Part shown: positions 35,739-44,245 of the stretch, in pieces | Position numbering within the stretch: the stretch's first letter is position 1 | How the letters are laid out: every line of letters starts with the position of its first letter | Assembly: GCF_025398315.1 (NCBI RefSeq) | Contig: NZ_JAODOQ010000001.1 | Span: 992,001-1,056,000 of the forward strand | Length of the DNA: 64,000 nucleotides | Direction of reading: 5' to 3' | DNA from: Shewanella phaeophyticola | Lineage (GTDB): Bacteria; Pseudomonadota; Gammaproteobacteria; Enterobacterales; Shewanellaceae | Notes under the pieces: model-generated | The model's database searches: none | The model's input: only the letters and a program-made list of their open reading frames with translations | Told to the model about the DNA's origin: nothing | Program-made: the position numbers and the translations under genes

Positions 35739-36059
35739 ATGTTTATAAAGAGGCGGGCATGTTATTTGTTCAAGAAATGGGTGGCATTTTTTGTTCGCTT
35801 ATTATCTGGTACTAGCTGGCAAGGTGTCACTAAGGGCTATACAAATCACGAGCATTTGATTGACCAAGAACTCATTCACATGAACGGGCGGATATACGAT
35901 TTCAACGTCGGCCGTTTTTTAAGTGTTGACCCGTTTTTGCAGTTCCCAGAGAATAGCCAGAGCGCTAACCCGTATTCGTATATTTTGAATAACCCGATGA
36001 GTGGGGTTGACCCGACCGGGTATAGATCTGTTCGAAGTGGCAATGCATCTGCTTGGTAG
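35739..36059 (+). pseudogene. Displaced Rhs core-end fragment
   Basis: From about 35815 the sequence repeats the Rhs core end seen at 34173-34380 (SWQGVTKGYTNHEH, then NPYSYILNNPMSGVDPTGY). The first 25 residues come from a different source: the RAYT right end. The frame stops at 36059, while the toxin tip continues in another frame. This is a spare Rhs tip cut off from its shell gene. Confidence 0.8.
35759..35785. repeat. RAYT right-end copy 0, next to the displaced Rhs tip
   Basis: ATGTTATTTGTTCAAGAAAT and the following GGGTGGC match the right ends at 38796, 38907, 40407 and 40711. Here it lies 30 bases ahead of the Rhs fragment with no transposase gene. Confidence 0.7.
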
Positions 36060-36811
36060 CCACAAACGAGTTGATGGGAGACATGTATTCCTTCCATAAA
36101 ACAGTTGAGGAGATGCAATATAATAAAGCGATGAAAGCGCTTAAAAAATCAACTTCAAATGGCGAGAAAAACGAAGAAAAATCTACGGATAATGGCTCAA
36201 AGAGTCATGAAGATGAGGGGAATGATGGTTCTAGTCTCAATGCAGGCGTAGAAGCATCAGGTGAGGGTAAATCTTCGGCTCATTTAGAGTTTGCTGGAAA
36301 AAATATATACCTGTCAGCAAACGGTAAAATTATGGTTTATATAAATAAGGATGATGTGCACATCTTTGAGCTTGACTTGGTCATTGATGAAGGGAAGAGT
36401 CATTCTTCTGCAAGTGATATGAATGACTCTTGGAATACTGAGGTGATGACGGATCAAGATGGAAATCGCTACCAAGGGATTGCAAACATTAGAGGGGCAA
36501 CATTTAATCAAAAAATATCTGGTGATATTGATATAGTTGTGAATGCATGCACAAACTGCAACACAGTTCCTTTGGCGCCGGGAGCTAAGGCAAATGGGCC
36601 GCTAGGTGAAGCAACTGTATCAGGCAGTGATATGTGGTTACCCACTAGTAGGGTATTGTACAGAAATGATGTGGCTGGACATGAATTAGGTCACAACTTA
36701 GGGCTTAGAAACTGCTCTTCTTGCAACTCGATAATGACCAATAGCAGTAGATATAAAGACGTTAAAGCTACGTTACAAGATATCAAAACCTTATACAATG
36801 GCTATAGATAG
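36053..36811 (+). CDS. Metzincin-like Rhs toxin tip
   Basis: Up to 252 residues. A low-complexity acidic linker (SHEDEGNDGSSLNAG) leads to a C-terminal zinc-protease domain with HELGHNLGLRN (210-220) and a downstream SIM that resembles the metzincin Met-turn. The usual third zinc ligand (His/Asp) is Asn here. Upstream, the frame can be joined to the Rhs core end by one indel near 36025; the listed TTG start is arbitrary. The gene ends just before the putative immunity gene. It probably cleaves a protein target after delivery as an Rhs tip. Confidence 0.65.
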   Translation: MVATNELMGDMYSFHKTVEEMQYNKAMKALKKSTSNGEKNEEKSTDNGSKSHEDEGNDGSSLNAGVEASGEGKSSAHLEFAGKNIYLSANGKIMVYINKDDVHIFELDLVIDEGKSHSSASDMNDSWNTEVMTDQDGNRYQGIANIRGATFNQKISGDIDIVVNACTNCNTVPLAPGAKANGPLGEATVSGSDMWLPTSRVLYRNDVAGHELGHNLGLRNCSSCNSIMTNSSRYKDVKATLQDIKTLYNGYR

Positions 36812-36820
36812 GTGTTTTTT

Positions 36821-37444
36821 ATGATGAGAATTATTATTATATTTTTTATTTCAATCATTCCCAGCTTGACGCTTGCCAATATTAACGAAAAGAGTTCGGT
36901 GTTAAGTAGGCTTGATGTTAATGGCTTGACTGGCGGTCTGTGTAGCTCTCAGACCGTTGATGATTGTGGCGGTAGCGAGGAAATAATTGCTAATAAATCT
37001 TATAAGCATTGGTGGGTCAAATTTAAACCAAGGGTAATATTTTCAAAATTTTGTTTGTCATATACTGACTGGCACTCCGCTTCTGATGATGAGTTCAGCA
37101 GAACTACCACATTCATGGTAGGAAGGGAGATTGGAGGCTCTTGTTCTAATTTAATACTCTACCTCCCACCAAAACTATTTCAAGGTATTAGTGTTGATGC
37201 GATGTCTTTTCTTATGGATAAAAAGGACGAAATTGAACTTAAAGTAAGGAATGGCATTCAGTTTTCAAACTGCCATCCTATCGATAAAATTGAGTATTCC
37301 GGAGTAAGAGTGCACTCTGCTTCAGTTAACTTAAGGGACTCAAGCGAGCCACTGTATGAGCTCAGAGTGGGGGTGGATAGTATCGATGAGCTATATTCAG
37401 TTACGTACTCTGTAAAAACTCATAAGGAGATATGTACACTATAA
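36821..37444 (+). CDS. Putative immunity protein for the second Rhs tip
   Basis: The protein begins with a signal peptide (MMRIIIIFFISIIPSLTLA) and has about 190 mature residues with several cysteines (LCSSQTVDDCGG, FCLSYTD, GGSCSN). It follows the metzincin-like tip by 9 bases. Like the first immunity candidate it is exported, which supports a periplasmic site of action. Family unknown. Confidence 0.6.
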   Translation: MMRIIIIFFISIIPSLTLANINEKSSVLSRLDVNGLTGGLCSSQTVDDCGGSEEIIANKSYKHWWVKFKPRVIFSKFCLSYTDWHSASDDEFSRTTTFMVGREIGGSCSNLILYLPPKLFQGISVDAMSFLMDKKDEIELKVRNGIQFSNCHPIDKIEYSGVRVHSASVNLRDSSEPLYELRVGVDSIDELYSVTYSVKTHKEICTL

Positions 37445-37458
37445 CTATTAACAAATAA

Positions 37459-37631
37459 TAACATGGCCACCCATTCTAACAAATAACATGGCCACCCATT
37501 CTAACTGGCTAAATATTCAACACTGAACTAGGCTTTATTACCCTTTTCAAATAACATGGCCACCCATTCTAACTGGCTAAATATTCAACACTGAACTAGG
37601 CTTTATTACCCTTTTCAAATGGTAATAGAAG
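37459..37631. repeat. Nested left ends of RAYT unit 1
   Basis: ACATGGCCACCCATTCTAAC occurs three times (37461, 37487, 37553), the last two followed by the same 60 bases up to the transposase gene. This looks like repeated insertion of the element next to its own left end. Confidence 0.75.
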
Positions 37632-38609
37632 ATGGCCAGACCAAGACAAACTATCGTTAGTCTAGAAGATACGCCTTACTACCACTGCTGTTCCCGAGTA
37701 GTACGCAAGGCATTCTTATGTGGAATCGATAAATCTACTGGTAATAACTTTGAGCATCGGCGTGAGTGGGTTGATTCACGTATCCTTGAATTGGCGACCA
37801 TCTTTGCTATTGATATTTGTGCCTATGCCGTGATGAGTAATCATTTACATGTGGTGCTAAAAGTCGATGCTGACAAAGCAAAAAAGTGGTCAGATAAAGA
37901 AGTGCTTATGCAGTGGCACAAAGGCTTTAAGGGCACGTTACTCACGCACAAGTACCTAAAAGAAGAAGAGCTTAACCAGTTTGAGCTTCAAACGGTTAAT
38001 GAATGCATTACTGAATACCGTAAACGCTTAATTGATATCAGTTGGTTTATGCGCTCACTCAGTGAGCCTATAGCCAGAATGGCCAACAAAGAAGATAAAT
38101 GTACAGGTCGCTTCTGGGAAGGGCGCTTTAAGTCTCAAGCTCTGCTTGATGAAGCCGCAGTTTTAGCCTGTATGGCTTATGTCGATTTAAACCCTGTCAG
38201 AGCCAAAATGGCTGCAACCCCTGAAACCTCGGATTACACCAGTATTCAGCGCCGTATCAATTCAGCAATGAAAGGCGAGCAACCACCAGAGCTATTACCG
38301 TTTGTGGGTAATGAAAGACTCAATATGCCTAACGGACTCATGTTCAGCGTGAAAGATTACATTGTACTGGTTGAAGATACCGGTCGGATAATTCGAGAAG
38401 ATAAGCGTGGCGCCATTAGTTCAAGTAGCCAGGACATACTGAATAGACTCAACATCCCCGCAGATAATTGGCTTAAAATCACCACTGAATTTGGTGCATT
38501 ATTTAAAGGTGCTGTAGGTGCACTGCCTGCCTTAACTGAATACTGTGAGCATTTAGACCGAAAACGACGACAAGGCGCTGCAAATTGTCAGCGCTGGCTG
38601 TGCGCTTAA
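37632..38609 (+). CDS. IS200/RAYT-type (HUH, Y1) transposase, copy 1
   Basis: The 325-residue protein has the Y1-transposase signature: SNHLHVVLKV (HUH, His71 and His73) and a helix with AYVDLNPVRAK, plus RFWEGRFKSQ. This class cuts and joins single-stranded DNA at imperfect palindromes and is often called REP-associated tyrosine transposase. The gene is flanked by left (GGCCACCCATT) and right (GGGTGGCTACG) end sequences. A copy of almost identical sequence lies at 39246. Confidence 0.88.
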   Translation: MARPRQTIVSLEDTPYYHCCSRVVRKAFLCGIDKSTGNNFEHRREWVDSRILELATIFAIDICAYAVMSNHLHVVLKVDADKAKKWSDKEVLMQWHKGFKGTLLTHKYLKEEELNQFELQTVNECITEYRKRLIDISWFMRSLSEPIARMANKEDKCTGRFWEGRFKSQALLDEAAVLACMAYVDLNPVRAKMAATPETSDYTSIQRRINSAMKGEQPPELLPFVGNERLNMPNGLMFSVKDYIVLVEDTGRIIREDKRGAISSSSQDILNRLNIPADNWLKITTEFGALFKGAVGALPALTEYCEHLDRKRRQGAANCQRWLCA

Positions 38610-38795
38610 GTCATCATCCCCAATCAAATTACAATTCACCTTATACTTGATTGATATCACAGGTCCTCTGCTGTGTTGAATTCTGCAAATGATGAATAAA
38701 CCACTCATTTAACGATAATATTTTAGCTGTATCGATAAAGATTGATGAGTTGATCACATCGTTCGTAACCCTCGCCAAAGCCATGAAAACGAGTT

Positions 38796-38942
38796 ATGTT
38801 ATTTGTTCAAGAAATGGGTGGCTACGTATTTAAGTTGCTGTATCGATAAAGATTGATGAGTTGATCACATCGTTCGTAACCCTCGCCAAAGCCATGAAAA
38901 CGAGTTATGTTATTTGTTCAAGAAATGGGTGGCTACGTATTT
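38796..38942. repeat. Duplicated right ends of RAYT unit 1
   Basis: A block of about 102 bases starting TGTATCGATAAAGATTGATG and ending GGGTGGCTACGTATTT occurs twice in tandem (38728-38831 and 38841-38942). Confidence 0.75.
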
Positions 38943-39168
38943 AAGTTATTTCTTATTTCATCAGATTCATAAATGCGCAGCAATAACTTCAATAAACGAT
39001 GAGAATTACACTACATTCTATAACTTTGGGAATAACGCTAGAAAATTCTTTGAAATATATCTTTATTACAAATACCCTGACCAAGGAATGACTCAAGATA
39101 CTTTAAAATTGTTCTTTGGCGAAGAAAATATTCCTGCTGTCCTTAGTGATAGGATTAATAACAAATAA
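38943..39168 (+). pseudogene. Gene fragment between two RAYT units (possible AAA ATPase piece)
   Basis: About 74 residues (ENYTTFYNFGNNARKFFEIY, YYKYPDQG, FGEENIPAVLSDRINN) read without start or natural stop; the stop is supplied by the left end of RAYT unit 2. The pattern recalls the C-terminal part of RloC/PrrC-type ATPases, but this is a weak resemblance. It is a fragment trapped between transposon ends. Confidence 0.35.
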
Positions 39169-39245
39169 CATGGCCACCCATTCTAACTGGCTAAATATTC
39201 AACACTGAACTAGGCTTTATTACCCTTTTCAAATGGTAATAGAAG

Positions 39246-40220
39246 ATGGCCAGACCAAGACAAACTATCGTTAGTCTAGAAGATACGCCTTACTACCACT
39301 GCTGTTCCCGAGTAGTACGCAAGGCATTCTTATGTGGAATCGATAAATCTACTGGTGAGAACTTTGAGCATCGGCGCGAGTGGGTTGATTCACGCATTCT
39401 TGAGTTAGCGACCATTTTTGCCATTGATATCTGTGCTTATGCCGTGATGAGCAATCACTTACATGTGGTTATAAAAGTCGATGCTGATAAAGCAAAACAG
39501 TGGTCAGATAAAGAAGTGCTCATTCAATGGCACAAAGGCTTTAAGGGCACGTTACTCACACACAAATACCTGAAAGAAGACCTTAACTCATTTGAGCTTC
39601 AAACGGTTAATGAATGCATTACTGAATACCGTAAGCGCTTAATTGATATCAGTTGGTTTATGCGCTCACTCAGTGAGCCCATCGCCAGAATGGCCAACAA
39701 AGAAGATAAATGTACAGGTCGCTTCTGGGAAGGGCGCTTTAAGTCTCAAGCTCTGCTTGATGAAGCCGCAGTTTTAGCCTGTATGGCTTATGTCGATTTA
39801 AACCCTGTCAGAGCCAAAATGGCTGCAACCCCTGAAACCTCGGATTACACCAGTATTCAGCGCCGTATCAATTCAGCAATGAAAGGCGAGCAACCACCAG
39901 AGCTATTACCGTTTGTGGGTAATGAAAGACTCAATATGCCTAACGGACTCATGTTCAGCGTGAAAGATTACATTGTACTGGTTGAAGATACCGGTCGGAT
40001 AATTCGAGAAGATAAGCGTGGCGCCATTAGTTCAAGTAGCCAGGACATACTGAATAGACTCAACATCCCCGCAGATAATTGGCTTAAAATCACCACTGAA
40101 TTTGGTGCATTATTTAAAGGTGCTGTAGGTGCACTGCCTGCCTTAACTGAATACTGTGAGCATTTAGACCGAAAACGACGACAAGGCGCTGCAAATTGTC
40201 AGCGCTGGCTGTGCGCTTAA
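39246..40220 (+). CDS. IS200/RAYT-type (HUH, Y1) transposase, copy 2
   Basis: 324 residues, one fewer than copy 1 (EDLNSF in place of EEELNQF), otherwise almost the same protein. SNHLHVVIKV holds the HUH pair. The second half is identical at the nucleotide level to copy 1, so the two units are recent duplicates or have undergone gene conversion. Left end at 39166, right end at 40407-40442. Confidence 0.88.
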   Translation: MARPRQTIVSLEDTPYYHCCSRVVRKAFLCGIDKSTGENFEHRREWVDSRILELATIFAIDICAYAVMSNHLHVVIKVDADKAKQWSDKEVLIQWHKGFKGTLLTHKYLKEDLNSFELQTVNECITEYRKRLIDISWFMRSLSEPIARMANKEDKCTGRFWEGRFKSQALLDEAAVLACMAYVDLNPVRAKMAATPETSDYTSIQRRINSAMKGEQPPELLPFVGNERLNMPNGLMFSVKDYIVLVEDTGRIIREDKRGAISSSSQDILNRLNIPADNWLKITTEFGALFKGAVGALPALTEYCEHLDRKRRQGAANCQRWLCA

Positions 40221-40442
40221 GTCATCATCCCCAATCAAATTACAATTCACCTTATACTTGATTGATATCAAGAGTCCTCTGCTGTGTTGAATTCTGCAAA
40301 TGATGAATAAACCACTCATTTAACGATAATATTTTAGCTGTATCGATAAAGATTGATGAGTTGATCACATCGTTCGTAACCCTCGCCAAAGCCATGAAAA
40401 CGAGTTATGTTATTTGTTCAAAAAATGGGTGGCTACGTATTT

Positions 40443-40890
40443 GCCTATTAACTGAATACTGTGAGCATTTAGACCGAAAACGACGACAAGGCGCTGCAAA
40501 TTGTCAGCGCTGGCTGTGCGCTTAAGTCATCATCCCCAATCAAATTACAATTCACCTTATACTTGATTGATATCAAGGTCCTCTGCTGTGTTGAATTCTG
40601 CAAATGATGAATAAACCACTCATTTAACGATAATATTTTAGCTGTATCGATAAAGATTGATGAGTTGATCACATCGTTCGTAACCCTCGCCAAAGCCATG
40701 AAAACGAGTTATGTTATTTGTTCAAAAAATGGGTGGCTACGTATTTGCCTAAAGCACACTAAAAAAATCAACAAAACTGCATGCTAAATAATAATCTAAA
40801 CACCACTAAATAATTGAATCAAAATATAAACTCAGATATTGTTTATTCATTAATCAAAATAAATTTAAAAACGAGTAATTCTACAGGCTC
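40443..40890. repeat. Tandem duplication of the RAYT unit 2 right end
   Basis: 40449-40746 repeats 40146-40442: the last 75 bases of the transposase gene, the untranslated tail and the right end. AT-rich sequence follows up to a cassette boundary (GTTAGCC at 40891). Confidence 0.75.
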
Positions 40891-40901
40891 GTTAGCCTCT
40901 T

Positions 40902-41574
40902 ATGGAAATCTACCACTTTTTGTCATCAGAATACGCCCTTGACGCTCTAAAGAATCAAGAGATTAAGGTTTCTAAGTTCAATGATCTAAATGATCCTTTT
41001 GAACTTATGGCAATGTCGCTTGAAGATAAATTATCAAGAAAGGTGTTGGTCGAGTTAAAGGAAAAGCTTAATAAGAAACTTCGTCTTTTAAGTTGTAGTA
41101 AGTCTTGGTCAAGTCCGCTTTTATGGGGGCACTATGCAGATAAGCATAAGGGCATAGCCCTGAAGTTAGAAGTTCCTGATGATCACGCAGTTCCAGTAAT
41201 CTACTCACCAGATAGGTCTTCAATTGACTTGCATCGCCTGATGAGAGACCGCGATGATAGTGCAAAACAAGAGCTGTTTAAGATGTTTGTTACGAAATAC
41301 GAACAGTGATCTCTACGAAGAGGAAGTACGTGTACAGCTGGAAGCTATTGAAACCTTCGAGCGAAACGGGTTAAGTTTCTATCGGTTGGGAAGTGACATT
41401 AAAGTTAAAGGAATAGTTCTTGAGCCACTAAACACAACTACAAAAGACGAAATCACTAAAAATGTACCATTTAATGTACAAATTGAAGTTGAAACATCTA
41501 GGATTGCGTTTAAGTCATTTAATGTTGTTCATCAAATGCAATCGCCCACTTATCATATTTCGGGAAAAGGCTAA
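40902..41574 (+). pseudogene. DUF2971-family cassette protein, broken
   Basis: The N-terminal part (MEIYHFLSSEYALDALKNQE, LNDPFELMA, LLWGHYADKHKGIALKLEV) is typical of DUF2971. The expected YEQWSYEEEVR is changed to YEQ-stop: TGG became TGA and one extra C follows, after which the other frame resumes with YEEEVRVQLEA. Two separate lesions at one spot suggest real decay. The gene starts 11 bases after GTTAGCC and ends in attC 4, so it is an integron gene cassette. The biochemical role of DUF2971 is unknown. Confidence 0.7.
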
Positions 41575-41697
41575 CAAGGCCAGCCACAATCGCCAGCAAG
41601 CTGGCTGGACCTCCACTGCATTGCTTCATTTGTGCTTTATCGCTACGCTAGCACAAACAAAGCAATACAGCTCCGGCCTGTGCTGGCAGCGTTAGTA
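41569..41697. other. attC recombination site 4
   Basis: Starts GGCTAAC over the stop codon of the DUF2971 gene and ends GCAGCGTTAGTA. The 129-base interior is a long imperfect palindrome (CCAGCCACAATCGCCAGC against GCTGGCAG; GCATTGCTTCATTTGTGC against GCACAAACAAAGCAAT), like the long attC sites of Vibrio-type integrons. Confidence 0.85.
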
Positions 41698-41700
41698 ATC

Positions 41701-42213
41701 ATGGATAGTATGAGATTAATTCTAATTATGGGACTCTTAAGTTTTCTATTTGGCGGTAAATCCAAAGCCGCTGATTTTGAGATTGCACCTTTAACTCAGG
41801 AACAGGCTGAATTTGTCGAGCTAAAATCAAAAGAGGCGATTAGCTTTATTTCTAAATATATTGGCGAGAAAGAGTCCTATGACGCCAATGATATAGATAA
41901 AACAATTGAACTTTGGCGTGCCAACAATTCAAATAATAAAAATGATGAAAACTTTGTAATTGAAACTCTCGGTTCATATTTTGGAAACCTAATGTCCAAA
42001 GATTTACCTGTTGAGTGGTTCATTTATGAGGATAAGCAAGGCACTGACTTTTGTGTGATCCATAAAGAAATATTCGTATACAGCTTCCCTTATTCTGCAA
42101 TTTATAAAGCTGTGGTTGAAAAACGAATAGGTGCATTGGCTGATGTTCAGAATGCATTAAAAGACCAAATAGAAGAAAGTACAAACGATCCTGAAATAAT
42201 GGAGCGCAAATGA
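41701..42213 (+). CDS. Cassette protein, DUF3806-like, exported
   Basis: The 170-residue protein starts with a signal peptide (LILIMGLLSFLFGGKSKA) and continues with a DUF3806-like pattern (DANDIDKTIELWRAN, ETLGSYFGNLMSKDLPVEW, KEIFVYSFPYSAIYKAVVEK). It lies directly between two attC sites with a 4-base leader, so it has no own promoter and would be expressed from upstream, as usual for cassettes. Function unknown. Confidence 0.7.
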   Translation: MDSMRLILIMGLLSFLFGGKSKAADFEIAPLTQEQAEFVELKSKEAISFISKYIGEKESYDANDIDKTIELWRANNSNNKNDENFVIETLGSYFGNLMSKDLPVEWFIYEDKQGTDFCVIHKEIFVYSFPYSAIYKAVVEKRIGALADVQNALKDQIEESTNDPEIMERK

Positions 42214-42214
42214 T

Positions 42215-42270
42215 TACTAACTAATAAGGATAGGCCGCGCGAAGCCGCGTCCTTATCCCAAGTGTTGAAC
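42215..42270. other. attC recombination site 5
   Basis: TACTAAC at the left and GTGTTGAAC at the right (GTTGAAC matches the R' consensus) enclose a compact palindrome GGATAGGCCGCGCGAAGCCG... of 56 bases in total. Confidence 0.7.
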
Positions 42271-42486
42271 AAGCCCGAATACGTGAGATGTGACTCTTTA
42301 TTATGTAATTAACAGCTCGAGAAAACGCGCTGTTTGATGTGATTGTTAGCTAGCTACTTTTCAGTAGACAGCCAGTTCCCTTAGCCTCCTTGCTAATTAG
42401 TTAACTCGCTATATTTCAGTATCTTAAATTAACCCTCCACGGTATTCAGTTAAGCCATTATCCTTATTATCATTTTCAACATAAGT

Positions 42487-43554
42487 TCAGGGTATTAAGT
42501 TTGTCGGTCGTTTCACTATGCCCATAAAGCGCATTGGTTGCTGACAACAGGGGCAACGGCGCGTTGCTAATCTGCACTTTATCTCGGGAATGATTGGAAA
42601 TACAGCCCCAGCAACCGCCAGCATCAGTTGTATTTGTAGCCTGAGTTTTTTGGCATTGCCTCTGAGTAATCCATAGTCTCTCACTCGTCGTAACCCTTTA
42701 GGCAACACATGCTGGAGCATCAACCAGAGAAATTCTGTGGCGGGTAAGGTTCGTACTTTTGTAGACTGAGTTTGACTGTCTTTATACTTAAAACTGACAA
42801 GCCCATCGGCTTCACTTTTGATGTTTTTGTCAGGCAGTACACCACGATAAAGATAGCGTGATAGATATTGCAGTGCAGGCAACCCTTTACCCACATGCTG
42901 GCAGTCAACCACCCATTTTTTCGGCAGTGAGGTTGGCAGTTTGAGATTCAGTTTTGCCAACTGTTCCAGCAAACGTGCGCGCCACACTTTAGCTAAATTG
43001 AAAGCGTTGAACAGGTATTTGCCCTTATTCTTTTTCCAGTGTTGTTGGGTTTTGTTGAAACTGCCCGCTGGAATAATAAAGTGAATATGCGGATGTAAAT
43101 CTCGCCGCCGGCTGTGAGTATGCAGCACGCCAGTGAAACCAAAATCACCGGCAAGTTTTGGAGAGTTAAGCGCAAAGTCCTTGAGCACACTGGCAGCCAC
43201 TGAAAACATGGCTGGATAGAGTGCTTCCGGTTGATATTTAGCCACCACACGCAGTTCATATGGCAAAGTAAATGTCACCATAAAGTAATCGACAGGTAAC
43301 AGTTTAGCCTGTTGCTTCGCTAACCAATCTGCCGTGGTGTTGTACTGACATTGAGGACAACTGCGATGACCACATGACAGCGGGAAATCTGCTGTATGAG
43401 TGCACCCCTGACAAGCCCAGTGGCTAGCTCTTTGGGTGTGAGCGCGACAGCTCAGCATGGCATTAATGGCATGGCGCATTGATGTTGTTATTTGGCCATC
43501 ATAAGCTTGATTAAACACATCAAGATGGTCACGTAAAATATCGATAAACTTCAT
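42487..43554 (-). CDS. IS91-family (HUH, Y2) transposase
   Basis: The 355-residue protein has an N-terminal zinc-binding region ([20 protein letters not shown]), the HUH motif [11 protein letters not shown] (154-164) and the two catalytic tyrosines in [10 protein letters not shown] (Tyr230, Tyr234). IS91 elements move by rolling-circle transposition and can carry neighbouring DNA. The gene overlaps by 4 bases the recombinase fragment upstream, the usual pairing in one IS91 subgroup. It lies just beyond attC 5. Confidence 0.9.
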   Translation of the reverse strand: MKFIDILRDHLDVFNQAYDGQITTSMRHAINAMLSCRAHTQRASHWACQGCTHTADFPLSCGHRSCPQCQYNTTADWLAKQQAKLLPVDYFMVTFTLPYELRVVAKYQPEALYPAMFSVAASVLKDFALNSPKLAGDFGFTGVLHTHSRRRDLHPHIHFIIPAGSFNKTQQHWKKNKGKYLFNAFNLAKVWRARLLEQLAKLNLKLPTSLPKKWVVDCQHVGKGLPALQYLSRYLYRGVLPDKNIKSEADGLVSFKYKDSQTQSTKVRTLPATEFLWLMLQHVLPKGLRRVRDYGLLRGNAKKLRLQIQLMLAVAGAVFPIIPEIKCRLATRRCPCCQQPMRFMGIVKRPTNLIP

Positions 43555-43896
43555 ATGTCACACTCCCACTTCAACACCAAATTATTAGTGAGCTGGTTAA
43601 CCGACAAGGCCGTGTTCTTACGGGTAATTTGAGTGAGACGTGTATACCTTGCTGTGGTGTTTAGGCTGTTGTGACCGAGCAAGTGCTGTACTGAGCGTAA
43701 ATCTAACCCTTGCTCTAGCAAATGAGTCGCATAGCTGTGACGTAAATTATGTGGACTGATAGATTTGTGAATGTTGCACTCAGAAATCACTTTTTTCATG
43801 GCCTTTTGAATACCGCCGCGATTCATCAGCGAGTCTGGTTTACCGTCTTTACCGGGAAATACATGCCGAGGATGGCGATGGGTTTGCCAGTAATAC
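43551..43896 (-). pseudogene. IS91-associated tyrosine recombinase, 5'-truncated
   Basis: The 3' end of a XerD-like recombinase: [19 protein letters not shown], then [39 protein letters not shown] with the RH, His and Tyr of box II. The 5' part is missing; a stop appears upstream near 43897, where the decayed RAYT copy begins. Full-length relatives are encoded beside IS91-type transposases. Confidence 0.8.
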
Positions 43897-43904
43897 TAAG
43901 AATA

Positions 43905-44090
43905 ATTAAGACACCCAAGATTGTTGGCTAAATATCGAGCACTCAACTACGCTTTATTTACCTTTCACAAACGGTAATTAAAGATGACCAGACCAAGACA
44001 CACCCCAAAACGTGACCACCCACAATTAATGGCTATTCAGCAATGAAAGGCGAGCAGTCACCAGCGCTATTACTACTTTTTATTATGGGT
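43905..44090 (+). mobile_element. Decayed, internally deleted RAYT copy
   Basis: 43908-43990 matches the RAYT left end and gene start (GGCTAAATAT, CTTTATTTACC, GATGACCAGACCAAGACA). Then 44034-44073 matches an internal part (CAGCAATGAAAGGCGAGCAG). The sequence is more diverged than the two intact units, so it is an older insertion. Confidence 0.7.
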
Positions 44091-44245
44091 GTTAGGATTT
44101 AACTTCTCAGCTTCACTATTAACTTCTCACAATTATCTTTGTTTCATCATGTATGTTTAAACAGTTTATAACGAGTACCACTTTGACTGTATGTAATGAT
44201 ATGTTGTAACATTCTTTTTAATTTTATTCCCCTAGGGCAAAACAC

